A DNA stretch of 64,000 nt from an uncultured Oscillospiraceae bacterium (lineage in GTDB: Bacteria; Bacillota; Clostridia; Oscillospirales; Ruminococcaceae). The translations under genes were made by a program, and so were the position numbers. The notes under the pieces were generated by a model. The model made no database searches. It saw only the letters and a program-made list of their open reading frames with translations, and had not been told where the DNA came from. This document shows, piece by piece, positions 50,424 to 59,025 of the stretch; positions within the stretch are counted from its first letter, which is position 1; each line of letters opens with the position of its first letter. The stretch covers positions 1-64,000 of the forward strand of contig CAJUSD010000004.1 of assembly GCA_910589145.1 (NCBI GenBank), in the 5' to 3' direction.

Positions 50424-51473
50424 ATGAAAGGTGACGCCTTCCGCTATACATTTCAAAAAATGCAGGACAATGGCATTTCTCCGAATCTGATCCGGCTCAC
50501 GGATGAACAAGATACCTGCAACCATCTTTATTTCCACAACCGCAGCTTTACCCCTGACGATCAAACAGTCATTTTCCAGTCTACACGGGACAGCGGAAAT
50601 AACCTTTTCGCTATGGAGCTGGCTTCTGGGCAGGTGAAACAACTAACCCAGGGCTATCAGTTGGACTACTTCGCTTACCCCTCACGGGATGGGAAGAAAG
50701 TGTTTTTTGGGGCGGATGGCTGTATCAAGACAGTGGACCTGGAAACCCTGGAGGAAGAGGTCATTGTCCGAGCCCAAGACCTGGTGAAAGAAAAAGTGAC
50801 AAAATGCTCTGGTGCGTTTCCAAGCTGGGATGGGAAAAAACTGGTTTGTTTTTATGAGGCAAACCCGGATTATGGGTTAATTGTCGTTGACCTGGCCACA
50901 CGGGAGGCTAAGATTATCATTCACGGAGAACAGCCGCTGCGCCACTGCCAGTTCTGCCCTAATGACAACAATCTTTTGGTTTACGCCCACGAAGGAACCT
51001 GGGAAACCATACAGGCCAGAATGTGGCTGATCCACGCCGACGGAAGCTGCAACCGCAGAGTCCGCGACCACGATGACGGTGATTATGAGGCAGCAGGACA
51101 TGAATTCTGGGGAAATACCGGCCGGAGGCTCTATTTTACGGTCCGCCGGGAGGGCAAGGTCTTCTTTTCCTACTTTGATGTGGATCAAAATAAAGAAATC
51201 ACCTTGTTTGAGCTGGACAATGAGCATGGAACTGTAACCCAGGATGACCGGTATGTCATCTGTGATTCCAAGAGAGGCAAGGGCGAAATGTACATTGTCA
51301 ACCTGGAAACAAAAGAGGTAAAGGTATTGTGCTATCAGAGAATGTCATGGGCAAAAAATATGTCCCATTATCATCCCCATGTGACAGTATCCTATCATAC
51401 AAATAAAGCGATATTTACCAGTGACGGCTTTGGAAAGCCGGGCGTTTTTCTGGCAGATATCCCCGAATTTTAA
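50424..51473 (+). CDS. PL22-like oligogalacturonate lyase family protein
   Basis: This 349-residue seven-bladed-propeller-like protein resembles oligogalacturonide lyase Ogl: HLYFHNRSFTPDDQTVIFQS near the N-terminus, HCQFCPNDNNLLVYAHEGTW and QARMWLIHADG in the middle, GHEFWGNTGRRLYF, and HYHPHVTVSYHTNKAIFTSD at the end, with His residues placed as in the family metal site. It would split unsaturated di- and oligogalacturonides in the cytosol (no signal peptide). The ATG at 50424 is preferred over 50412, which directly abuts the site GAAAGG. A general PD40/TolB-like protein is the alternative. Confidence 0.75.
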   Translation: MKGDAFRYTFQKMQDNGISPNLIRLTDEQDTCNHLYFHNRSFTPDDQTVIFQSTRDSGNNLFAMELASGQVKQLTQGYQLDYFAYPSRDGKKVFFGADGCIKTVDLETLEEEVIVRAQDLVKEKVTKCSGAFPSWDGKKLVCFYEANPDYGLIVVDLATREAKIIIHGEQPLRHCQFCPNDNNLLVYAHEGTWETIQARMWLIHADGSCNRRVRDHDDGDYEAAGHEFWGNTGRRLYFTVRREGKVFFSYFDVDQNKEITLFELDNEHGTVTQDDRYVICDSKRGKGEMYIVNLETKEVKVLCYQRMSWAKNMSHYHPHVTVSYHTNKAIFTSDGFGKPGVFLADIPEF

Positions 51474-51492
51474 GAGCCTGTTTAAAAGGTTT

Positions 51493-51529
51493 ACAGGGCG
51501 GCGTTGATTCCGCGTCAGCGCTGCCCTGT
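51493..51529 (+). terminator. Stem-loop between the lyase-like and dehydratase genes
   Basis: ACAGGGC (51493-51499) and GCCCTGT (51523-51529) close a hairpin with inner GCG/CGC and TGA/TCA pairs. No T-run follows, so read-through into the next gene is likely; it may stabilise mRNA ends. Confidence 0.5.
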
Positions 51530-51559
51530 TCAGTTTACATCCGAAGGGAGAAAGAACTC

Positions 51560-52750
51560 ATGTACAAGCCTCATCCAGATTTTAAACCCAATAAGCCGGT
51601 GACATTTGAACAGCTCCAAGCAATTATGGACGCCCCAGTGCTGAACACAGACAGGCTGCCAGAGCCGATTGTCATTAAATCCTTTACCCTTTACTGCCGA
51701 GAAAGTGCCTGGTTCCTAAAGGTACAGGGAACAAGGGGAGAAGAAGGGATTGCCCCTTGCTCTGACCGGGCATCCTATCTTCATCTGCTGCTAAAGAAAT
51801 TCCTTCCTCTGGCTATAGGCAAGGATGCACGAAAGCTGGAGGAAATTTTGAATACCATCTATGTCACTGATATCAACTATAAGATACAAGGTCTGGCCTA
51901 CTGGTGCTGTATCTCCTGGCTGGAATCTGCGATTCTGGATATGCTTGGAAAGGCGGCAGGCGTCCATGTAGCTGAACTTTTGGGAGGCCGGCAGCGGGAT
52001 GAGCTGGAAATGTATGCGGCCTCTGGCAACCGGGATACTACCCCCGAGGAAGAAGTAGAAATTTTGCACCGCCGGGTAGACCAAATTGGGGCTAAGGCAA
52101 TCAAATTCAAATTGGGCGGCAGGATGAGCCGAAACCGGGATTCTATAGCCGGACGAACGGAGGGGCTTCTGCACCTGGCCCGCCAGAGCTTTGGAGATGA
52201 TTTCATTATCCATTGCGACGGCAATGGTTCCTTTGATGCAAGGAAGGGAATTGAAATAGGCAAAATTGCAGAAAGTATAAACGCCTATTTTTATGAGGAG
52301 CCATGTCCCTTTGATGATCTGTGGGATACCAAAGCAGCAGCAGATGCGTTGGATGTTCCCCTTGCCTTTGGAGAGCAGGAAACAAGCCTGCGCCGCTTTG
52401 CATGGATTATAGAAAATGACGCAGCCCAAGTACTCCAGCCAGACCTGCAATATACGGGAGGTTTTATCCAGTGTATCAAAGTGGCGCGTATGGCCCAGGC
52501 AGCGGACAAGGTGGTAACACCTCACGTTTCCGGCGGCTATGCTTCCTATAATATGCTGCTTTTCTGCGCCATGATCCCCAACGCGGGGCATTATCATGAG
52601 TACAAGGGATTTCGTGGAGTGGAGGACTGTGTACCAGGCGGTCTGACAGTAAAGGATGGACGGATCCGCGTCCCAAATGGGCCTGGATTGGGCCTTGAAA
52701 TCCCATTTATTAACACGCCTCAGACAGAATGTGTGTTTAAAGTTCAATAG
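51560..52750 (+). CDS. Enolase-superfamily (mandelate racemase-like) sugar-acid dehydratase
   Basis: This 396-residue enzyme has the KxK base motif in IKFKLGG, metal ligands Asp in HCDGNGSFD, Glu in FYEEPC and Glu in FGEQE, and catalytic His in VTPHVSGG, the mandelate-racemase-subgroup layout. Such enzymes dehydrate aldonic or aldaric acids (for example galactonate, galactarate or rhamnonate) to 2-keto-3-deoxy acids. The start follows GGGAGAAAGAACTC. In this pectin-type operon a galacturonate-derived acid is likely; the exact substrate is undetermined. Confidence 0.87.
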   Translation: MYKPHPDFKPNKPVTFEQLQAIMDAPVLNTDRLPEPIVIKSFTLYCRESAWFLKVQGTRGEEGIAPCSDRASYLHLLLKKFLPLAIGKDARKLEEILNTIYVTDINYKIQGLAYWCCISWLESAILDMLGKAAGVHVAELLGGRQRDELEMYAASGNRDTTPEEEVEILHRRVDQIGAKAIKFKLGGRMSRNRDSIAGRTEGLLHLARQSFGDDFIIHCDGNGSFDARKGIEIGKIAESINAYFYEEPCPFDDLWDTKAAADALDVPLAFGEQETSLRRFAWIIENDAAQVLQPDLQYTGGFIQCIKVARMAQAADKVVTPHVSGGYASYNMLLFCAMIPNAGHYHEYKGFRGVEDCVPGGLTVKDGRIRVPNGPGLGLEIPFINTPQTECVFKVQ

Positions 52751-52771
52751 GGATTGCGAAAGGAGGAGCAT

Positions 52772-53686
52772 ATGTCTGAACATATTGTCCATACGGCTAT
52801 TCTGGAAGATACCTTCCGCATCGCCAAAGGTCTGCCGGGAATCCCGGAGAGTTTCCGCGAAGTGATGAAGGATTATGAAGGCTTTGCCCAATTGGGCTGC
52901 ATCACCGTTTCTGGGGATCAATTCAGCTTCCGCCTGCTGGAACAGTACAAGCCTCTATGGGCTGGAAGGGATGAGTTGTTAAAGGCAAAAACAGCCTTTG
53001 TTTTGGGGTGGGTGTCCCATCGTGCCTGTGACCGGGAAATGAAACCAATCTGGCGGGAACCCAAATTAAAGGGACGGGGCAGTGACGTTGACCCGAATCT
53101 CTCTCCCACCGAATGCAGCGTTTACCATGAAGGGGTTATGTTTAACCGGTATTATGCAAACACCCCCAAATTCCGCCTGGCTGTATATCCCCAGGAGTTG
53201 TCCCGGGTTCCTGCTTCTGATTTTGTAAACCTTGACTGGGCTGCACAGCTGATCCAGCAGGCTTTTGGTGCGTCCTATATGAATATTCAGACTTTAAAGG
53301 AGGATGCAGAACCGCAGGAATTCTTTGAGGAAATGTGCATGCGGGCGCAAAAATTCTATGTAGACCCTCAAAGATATACCCGCTCGGCAGGAAACCCGGA
53401 CCCAGAACTGACAAAAGAATATGTTACAGGAATTAACTGGGTAGATGACAATGACAAAATTGTCCAGCTGGCACTCCGCCTGCGGGCAGAAGAATCTCCT
53501 GTTGCTGCTGAATATCAGTCCGCCTATGATGCAGTGCCGGAAAGCCATTATGGGAAGGCGCTCCACTTGTCCCTGTCCTATATTCTGACTGCCGCAGAGT
53601 ACTTTGAGCGGGCTGATATGGGAATGGATGAGCTGAAAGAACGGTTGGACATCGGCAAAAAGGGCCCTGGCGGGCTCGCCGTTTAG
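52772..53686 (+). CDS. Unrecognised 304-residue protein, possible metal-dependent hydrolase fold
   Basis: I do not recognise this family with certainty. The start HIVHTAILEDTFRIAKGLPG, followed near residue 80 by FVLGWVSHRACDREMKPIW, resembles the spaced His/Asp pattern of zinc-dependent phospholipase C-like proteins (FxLGxxxHxxxD...HP). Further Trp, His and Asp residues are in GINWVDDNDKIV and PESHYGKALHLSLSYILTAAEYF. It is mostly helical, with no signal peptide. AAGGAGGAGCAT precedes the ATG. It is spaced 21 bp from the dehydratase gene and 11 bp from the next unknown gene, so it is part of the uronate operon. Confidence 0.6.
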   Translation: MSEHIVHTAILEDTFRIAKGLPGIPESFREVMKDYEGFAQLGCITVSGDQFSFRLLEQYKPLWAGRDELLKAKTAFVLGWVSHRACDREMKPIWREPKLKGRGSDVDPNLSPTECSVYHEGVMFNRYYANTPKFRLAVYPQELSRVPASDFVNLDWAAQLIQQAFGASYMNIQTLKEDAEPQEFFEEMCMRAQKFYVDPQRYTRSAGNPDPELTKEYVTGINWVDDNDKIVQLALRLRAEESPVAAEYQSAYDAVPESHYGKALHLSLSYILTAAEYFERADMGMDELKERLDIGKKGPGGLAV

Positions 53687-53697
53687 GAGGGATAAAG

Positions 53698-54363
53698 ATG
53701 CGGACTTTTTTAGTGGAAACTGCCCTGGTAAACTCTGCCGCCAAGCTGTTGGGAGTATCTTTGACTGACAATTACGCCATATTTGGTGCAATGCCCCGAT
53801 ACCGCCATTTGTGTTTGGGAGAAATCCGAGAGGCGGAAGGGATCGACGACGTTCCTAAAAAAGCAGACAGCTTCCGGTTTGGAGTCCACTGCGGCAGCAT
53901 AATGGAAAGATATACCAGCACATGGGGGAATTCAGAGCGGCTTCTCTGTGAGGCTCAGATCGTTCGGATTTTTTTCGCCCCCATTTACCAAGCAGAGGGG
54001 ATTACTTCAGAACAGAAAAAAGAATCCTTACTTACGATTGCCAATGCCCTTGTGAAGCGGGCACAAATACGTACTCATACCGCTAAGCCTGGTTATGAAG
54101 ACATTAATGCCTGGCTGGAACGTTACTACTGGCTGCAAAAGGATTACCGGGATTACCTTCCACACCTCGTTGAAGCTGCTGTTGAACCAACTAAGGACGA
54201 AATTTCATATATGGAACGCTTTTTGTCACAGGAAGATGGTTTGATCCGCCTCTCTCTGTCTGAGCCATTTACCCAGGAGGATTTACAGCGTGAACTTGAA
54301 CGGGAGCCTGGCTCCGTTTTTGGACGGATGCTGAAAGAAATTTTGGTTTCTTGGGAAAAATGA
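53698..54363 (+). CDS. Unrecognised 221-residue protein
   Basis: No known family is recognised. The sequence is mixed alpha/beta at the N-terminus (TFLVETALVNSAAKLLGVSL) with a distinctive block FRFGVHCGSIMERYTSTWGN (His, Cys, Glu, Arg) and AKPGYEDINAWLERYYWLQK, then a helical, charged C-terminus. It is cytosolic by sequence. AGGAGGGATAAAG precedes the ATG, 11 bp after the previous unknown gene, so the two are probably made together and may act together. A catalytic role in sugar-acid metabolism is suggested only by context. Confidence 0.6.
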   Translation: MRTFLVETALVNSAAKLLGVSLTDNYAIFGAMPRYRHLCLGEIREAEGIDDVPKKADSFRFGVHCGSIMERYTSTWGNSERLLCEAQIVRIFFAPIYQAEGITSEQKKESLLTIANALVKRAQIRTHTAKPGYEDINAWLERYYWLQKDYRDYLPHLVEAAVEPTKDEISYMERFLSQEDGLIRLSLSEPFTQEDLQRELEREPGSVFGRMLKEILVSWEK

Positions 54364-54413
54364 TCGTTCTATCAACCTTTACAGACTTTATCTTTCAGAG
54401 AGGATGACCTTTT

Positions 54414-55367
54414 ATGAAAATTGCGCTGCTGGAACCATTATCCATTAGGGAGGAAATACTGGATGCCTTTGTAACTAAAATAAAAGCTTTGGGACATGAA
54501 ATAACTGTTTACAGCGACCGGGATACATCTCCGGCTGGACTGCAGGCGAGAAGCGAAGGGATGGACGCTGTCATTATTGCCAACACCCCGTATCGGGAGG
54601 ATGTACTGAAGGCCTGTCCAAGCCTGCGATATATTGATGTGGCTTTTACTGGCGTGGATCACATTGATGTGGAATACTGCCGGAAAAAGGAAATTCATCT
54701 TTCTAACGCCTCCGGCTATTCAGACATCTGTGTGGCGGAGCTGGCCTTTGGTATGATGCTCAGCCTTTCCCGGTATATGGTTCAGTGTGACCAGGCAGTT
54801 CGGGAGGGGAGGGATAAGACCGGTTTAGTGGGAACAGAGTTGGCAGGAAAAACGCTGGGCGTAATCGGAACCGGCAAAATCGGCTCGCGGGTGATCTCCA
54901 TCGCCAGAGCTTTTGGGATGGATGTGATTGCCTACAGCCGTACCGCCAAGCCAGAGCTGGAAGCTGCGGGCGTGAAATATCTTCCATTGGAAAAAGTTAT
55001 GGGTTTAAGCGACATTGTCACACTTCACACCCCAAACAATGCTGAAACCAAGGGGCTTATTAGCAGAGAACTGATAGGGGGAATGAAGCCGTCTGCTGTT
55101 TTCATCAATACTGCCCGTGGCCCCATTGTGGACAGTCAGGCTCTGGCGGATGCTTTGAATGAAGGGAAAATCGCAGCTGCAGGGATTGACGTTTTTGAGA
55201 TGGAGCCTCCCATTCCCGCAGGCCATCCTCTGGTTACAGCAAAGAATGTGCTGCTTGCACCTCATGTGGCCTTTGCCACAAAGGAGGCAATGGAGCGTCG
55301 GGCGAAGATTGTCTTTGAAAATATGCTGGCTTGGCTGGATGGAGTTGTCCGCAATCAAATCTGTTAA
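54414..55367 (+). CDS. D-isomer-specific 2-hydroxyacid dehydrogenase
   Basis: This 317-residue NAD(P)-dependent dehydrogenase has Rossmann motif LGVIGTGKIGSRVISIA, catalytic Arg in INTARGPIVD, Glu in FEMEPPIP and His in LAPHVAFAT. It is a better match to the classical family than the 339-residue relative at 28690-29709. The ribosome site is GAGAGG. It is last in the plus-strand operon before a strong terminator. It probably reduces a 2-keto acid from the dehydratase pathway. Confidence 0.9.
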   Translation: MKIALLEPLSIREEILDAFVTKIKALGHEITVYSDRDTSPAGLQARSEGMDAVIIANTPYREDVLKACPSLRYIDVAFTGVDHIDVEYCRKKEIHLSNASGYSDICVAELAFGMMLSLSRYMVQCDQAVREGRDKTGLVGTELAGKTLGVIGTGKIGSRVISIARAFGMDVIAYSRTAKPELEAAGVKYLPLEKVMGLSDIVTLHTPNNAETKGLISRELIGGMKPSAVFINTARGPIVDSQALADALNEGKIAAAGIDVFEMEPPIPAGHPLVTAKNVLLAPHVAFATKEAMERRAKIVFENMLAWLDGVVRNQIC

Positions 55368-55384
55368 TTATCTGTTTAAATAAT

Positions 55385-55428
55385 AGGGTTGCAGGACGGA
55401 ATTTTGTTCCGTCCTGCAACCCTTGTTT
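55385..55428. terminator. Bidirectional terminator
   Basis: AGGGTTGCAGGACGGAA (55385-55401) pairs perfectly over 17 bp with TTCCGTCCTGCAACCCT (55407-55423) around TTTTG, followed by TGTTTTT. It ends the plus-strand operon and the convergent regulator gene. Confidence 0.92.
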
Positions 55429-57705
55429 TTATGGAGAAGCTTGGTTAAACTTTCTCCAGATTCCAGGAGTAATGCCTTCGTATTTTTTATATAATCTTGT
55501 CAATGTTTTGGAACCAGAATAACCGCATTCCAACGCAATCTCATCAATCGTCTTCTCAGTGCTGGAAAGTAATTCCTTTGATTTGGCAATGCGCAGGCGG
55601 TGGATATACTCAACGATACTGAGCCCTTCTACTTCCTTAAAAATGCGGAACAACTGGGAAACGCTGATTCCAAAATCGACGGCTATGCTCTCCTGGCTAA
55701 GAGCCAGGCTCCCTAAATTATCTTCAATGTATGCCTTTACCTGCTCTGTCAAATCCAGCTTTGTCTTGCTGACAGCAGCAGGTTTGTTTCCTTCTCTGCT
55801 GTATTGTTCACAAATAAGCTGCATAGCCCCTTCTATCTCCGACTGAACCCGAAGCAGTGAAGCCTCATCGTTTGATTTCAAATCAATATCAATGTTTTCC
55901 AACATTCGTATCTCTTGGGTGCTTCCGGCATCCAAAGCCTTGACCAGCGTGCCAATAATGTCATAAAGCAGACAGCGGGTCATATACAGATGGAGAGGTT
56001 CCTGATAGAAGTTAATATGGAACAGGATTTCAAGCTGTTTTTTCGCTTCTTCAAAGTTCCCCTGGTGTATTTGCCTGCTCAGTTCATATTCGATATTTAG
56101 GGGGAAGTAGTAGGCACGGTTTGAAAAGGATGCCAAAAGTTGATTGGCTACGATTTCGTCGGTGTTCATAAGCTTTTTATATTCTAACGCCTTTACCGTC
56201 TGGCGATATGAAGCGTTCAAGCAGTCATATGTAACCGGAGTGGAGTCAACTGTCATAATACAGTCCGCACCATATCGCACTTTCAAGGTTTCCATAGCCT
56301 GGGTCATAGCAGAAATAAATGCTTCAATTTCTTCTTCCCGGTTTCCTTCAGGAAGGTTCAGCAGCAGAACAGCTCCCTTTCCATCTCGTATTCCAAGAAA
56401 CCGCCCAGCTAAAACACCTGAACAGACTTCCTTAATAAATTCTTGGTGGAGACGTTCCATATCCGGGAAGGAGCTGTATTGGACAGCTCCATGAACAAAA
56501 TACTCCTCCTGGAAAAATATACAAAACCGTTCCACATCTTCATCGTCCGCCTGCCCGTGAAGGACTCGGAGAACCAGCTCCTCCAGCAGCCGTTCATGGG
56601 CTATCTGGATGATCTGATTTTTTTCCCGGCTTTCGTCGTGCATATAGGTTAACGCCTGCTCAAAAGCCTGGTACTCGTTGGCCATTTCTTGAGTAGAAGG
56701 AACAATGTCGTGGACTTTTCCCACCAGCATCCGTACCGGTGTATAACTTCTGTACAGAGAAACACTTATTCCAAGGATACAGAGAAATACTCCTGTAAAA
56801 ATAACAACCATTGACAGTCGGTTAATTGCCATGGACTGATACCAGAAATCGCTGGCATAAGAAAAGAGATAGCACTCCCATCCCTGCATCAGCGGCCCCC
56901 GATAAGCAGCAATCAGATCCTTATGGTCATGAAGCTCAAAAAGGCTGCCCTCCTGTTCATTGCTTAAAAATTCCTGTATCACTGTCTGATCAGTCAGATT
57001 GTGGAGCAGAAGGGTATTTTTCTGCTTATCTTTAATAGCGATAGCATTAATATTGTATGAAAAATATCGGTTCAGCATTATTCTGATCTGTTCCTCTGGA
57101 AGCAGAATAATGATATTTGCCTTGTCCCGGCTCCCTATAGCAGAACTGGAACGAGTATAGCAAATTGCCTGATATCTGCCGTCACTGACCAGAAAAAAGC
57201 GGTCTTGGGACTCATTTTGGAGCAGTGCACAATAGCTTTCATAGTTTAACCCCTGGTCTTGGACATAGAAGTCATAGTATGTCCTGCTGTCCAGACTTCC
57301 GTGTTCTGATAGGATGATGTCAAGTTTTGGATAGTAAATAATATATTTCAGACCAGAAGTATTCAAACCGCTGGCCTTCAGCTCATTGTTAAAGGAATAA
57401 ATGGCATATTGTGCATCTGCAGAAAGGGAAGGGGTATCCCGCAGGGAAGAAAAATATCGGTTAAAATAGATGGTATTATACATCTGCTGAGCTTGTTCCA
57501 AAACGCTTGTAATTTCATTGTTGACAGCCATTAAAAAATACTTTTTGGAGTCAACCGTTTCTTTTTTAATCGCATTGACGCTGATATGGTTCAGGAATAT
57601 TCCACTGGCTAAAAGGACCATCAGAACAAGACTGTATGCCAACATCCATTGATACAGTATACTTTGTTTTTTAAGGCGGCTGAAATGATGTTTTGTCCAG
57701 AGCAT
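55429..57705 (-). CDS. Membrane-anchored AraC-family regulator (YesN type, second)
   Basis: This 758-residue regulator has membrane helix 1 at about 20-38 (WMLAYSLVLMVLLASGIF), an extracellular sensor to about 285, helix 2 near 290-312 (MVVIFTGVFLCILGISVSLY), a coiled linker, a central degenerate region and a C-terminal AraC HTH pair (LALSQESIAVDFGISVSQLF; TIDEIALECGYSGSKTLTRL). GAGGTGTGATAA precedes the ATG. It is convergent with the pectin-type operon and divergent from the alcohol dehydrogenase gene, and is the likely regulator of one or both. Confidence 0.9.
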   Translation of the reverse strand: MLWTKHHFSRLKKQSILYQWMLAYSLVLMVLLASGIFLNHISVNAIKKETVDSKKYFLMAVNNEITSVLEQAQQMYNTIYFNRYFSSLRDTPSLSADAQYAIYSFNNELKASGLNTSGLKYIIYYPKLDIILSEHGSLDSRTYYDFYVQDQGLNYESYCALLQNESQDRFFLVSDGRYQAICYTRSSSAIGSRDKANIIILLPEEQIRIMLNRYFSYNINAIAIKDKQKNTLLLHNLTDQTVIQEFLSNEQEGSLFELHDHKDLIAAYRGPLMQGWECYLFSYASDFWYQSMAINRLSMVVIFTGVFLCILGISVSLYRSYTPVRMLVGKVHDIVPSTQEMANEYQAFEQALTYMHDESREKNQIIQIAHERLLEELVLRVLHGQADDEDVERFCIFFQEEYFVHGAVQYSSFPDMERLHQEFIKEVCSGVLAGRFLGIRDGKGAVLLLNLPEGNREEEIEAFISAMTQAMETLKVRYGADCIMTVDSTPVTYDCLNASYRQTVKALEYKKLMNTDEIVANQLLASFSNRAYYFPLNIEYELSRQIHQGNFEEAKKQLEILFHINFYQEPLHLYMTRCLLYDIIGTLVKALDAGSTQEIRMLENIDIDLKSNDEASLLRVQSEIEGAMQLICEQYSREGNKPAAVSKTKLDLTEQVKAYIEDNLGSLALSQESIAVDFGISVSQLFRIFKEVEGLSIVEYIHRLRIAKSKELLSSTEKTIDEIALECGYSGSKTLTRLYKKYEGITPGIWRKFNQASP

Positions 57706-57893
57706 TTATCACACCTCAATTGCTGTTTATCAAATGATATGTTATATTCTATTTTTTGTCGAATTTTAGTTATATTATATCAGAAAAAGAAATAAAAATC
57801 AAACCAGACAAAAAAGCCAAGTTTATTATTTCCCTGGTAAAAAAAGACTTTTGAACACTGTAAAAGATAATTGAAGATAAAATTTTGTTGGCC

Positions 57894-57917
57894 ATTATAC
57901 TTGTAAAGGAGTATAAT
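57894..57917. promoter_or_regulatory. Inverted repeat in the regulator/ADH divergent region
   Basis: ATTATACT (57894-57901) and AGTATAAT (57910-57917) are exact inverted repeats with an 8-bp spacer. The right half supplies a TATAAT -10 for the alcohol dehydrogenase gene; no good -35 is seen at 17 bp, which would fit activator dependence. It lies in the 273-bp gap between divergent genes. Confidence 0.45.
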
Positions 57918-57978
57918 ATACCTACGAAAACAAGTCTTATCATAAAAGTTGTATAGAGGTTAAAAGGGAGGAATAATC

Positions 57979-59025
57979 ATGTTCGCTTATACTTATATCG
58001 AACAGGGGAAATTTGGACTTTTGGAAAAGCCAAAGCCTGTTTTGCAGAATGACCGGGATGCAATTGTTCGGGTAACTCTGGCAAGCATCTGTACCAGTGA
58101 CCTTCATATCAAGCATGGCAGTGTTCCCCGTGCTGTACCAGGAATTACAGTGGGACATGAGATGGTTGGCATTGTAGAGGAGGCAGGCAGCGCAGTCACT
58201 TCTGTATGTCCAGGGGATCGGGTAACGGTAAACGTCGAAACATTCTGCGGAGAGTGTTTCTTCTGTAAGAATGGCTGGGTTAATAACTGTACAGATCCCA
58301 ATGGGGGTTGGGCACTGGGCTGCCGTATTGACGGCGGACAGGCGGAATATGTAAGGGTTCCTTGTGCTGACCAGGGACTCAATAAAATCCCCAATACAGT
58401 TACAGACAGACAGGCCTTGTTTGTTGGCGATATATTGGCTGCTGGCTATTGGGCTGCGGATATTTCAGAGATTCAGCCGGAAGATACCGTGTTAATCCTT
58501 GGAGCGGGACCGACTGGAATCTGTACCTTGCAATGTGTATTATTGAAGAAACCAAAGCAGGTTATTATTTGCGAAAAGGATCCGCAGCGGCGTGCCTTTG
58601 TACATAAACAGTATCCCCAAGTGCTGACAATTGAGCCGGAGAACGTTTTGGAATTTATTCGGGAAAACAGCAGCAATGGCGGCGCGGATGTAGTTCTGGA
58701 GGTTGCCGGCAGTATGGATACCTTCCAATTGGCCTGGCAGTGCGCGCGTCCTAACGCGGTTGTAACAATTGTGGCTTTATATGATGAAGCACAGGTTTTA
58801 CCTCTGCCGGATATGTATGGGAAGAATTTGACCTTTAAGACTGGCGGAGTAGACGGCTGTAAGTGCGGAGAAATCCTGTCTCTGATAGAGCAGGGAAAGC
58901 TCAATACAACAGCGTTGATTACCCATACTTATCCTCTGCGGGAGATTGAAAAGGCTTACGAGCTTTTTGAGGGCCGGAGAGACGGGGTAATCAAGGTAGC
59001 TGTCAGTTGTGAGGGGAATTTTTGA
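57979..59025 (+). CDS. Zinc-dependent alcohol/polyol dehydrogenase (MDR family)
   Basis: This 348-residue medium-chain dehydrogenase has catalytic zinc ligands Cys38 (SICTSD), His60 and Glu61 (GHE), structural zinc cysteines 90, 93, 96 and 104, and NAD(P) motif LGAGPTG (174-180). Closest in style to sorbitol, threonine or idonate dehydrogenase-like enzymes. AGGGAGGAATAATC precedes the ATG. Its last bases precede the anion transporter ATG at 59025, so the two are co-translated, suggesting oxidation of an imported or exported sugar acid or polyol. Confidence 0.88.
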   Translation: MFAYTYIEQGKFGLLEKPKPVLQNDRDAIVRVTLASICTSDLHIKHGSVPRAVPGITVGHEMVGIVEEAGSAVTSVCPGDRVTVNVETFCGECFFCKNGWVNNCTDPNGGWALGCRIDGGQAEYVRVPCADQGLNKIPNTVTDRQALFVGDILAAGYWAADISEIQPEDTVLILGAGPTGICTLQCVLLKKPKQVIICEKDPQRRAFVHKQYPQVLTIEPENVLEFIRENSSNGGADVVLEVAGSMDTFQLAWQCARPNAVVTIVALYDEAQVLPLPDMYGKNLTFKTGGVDGCKCGEILSLIEQGKLNTTALITHTYPLREIEKAYELFEGRRDGVIKVAVSCEGNF

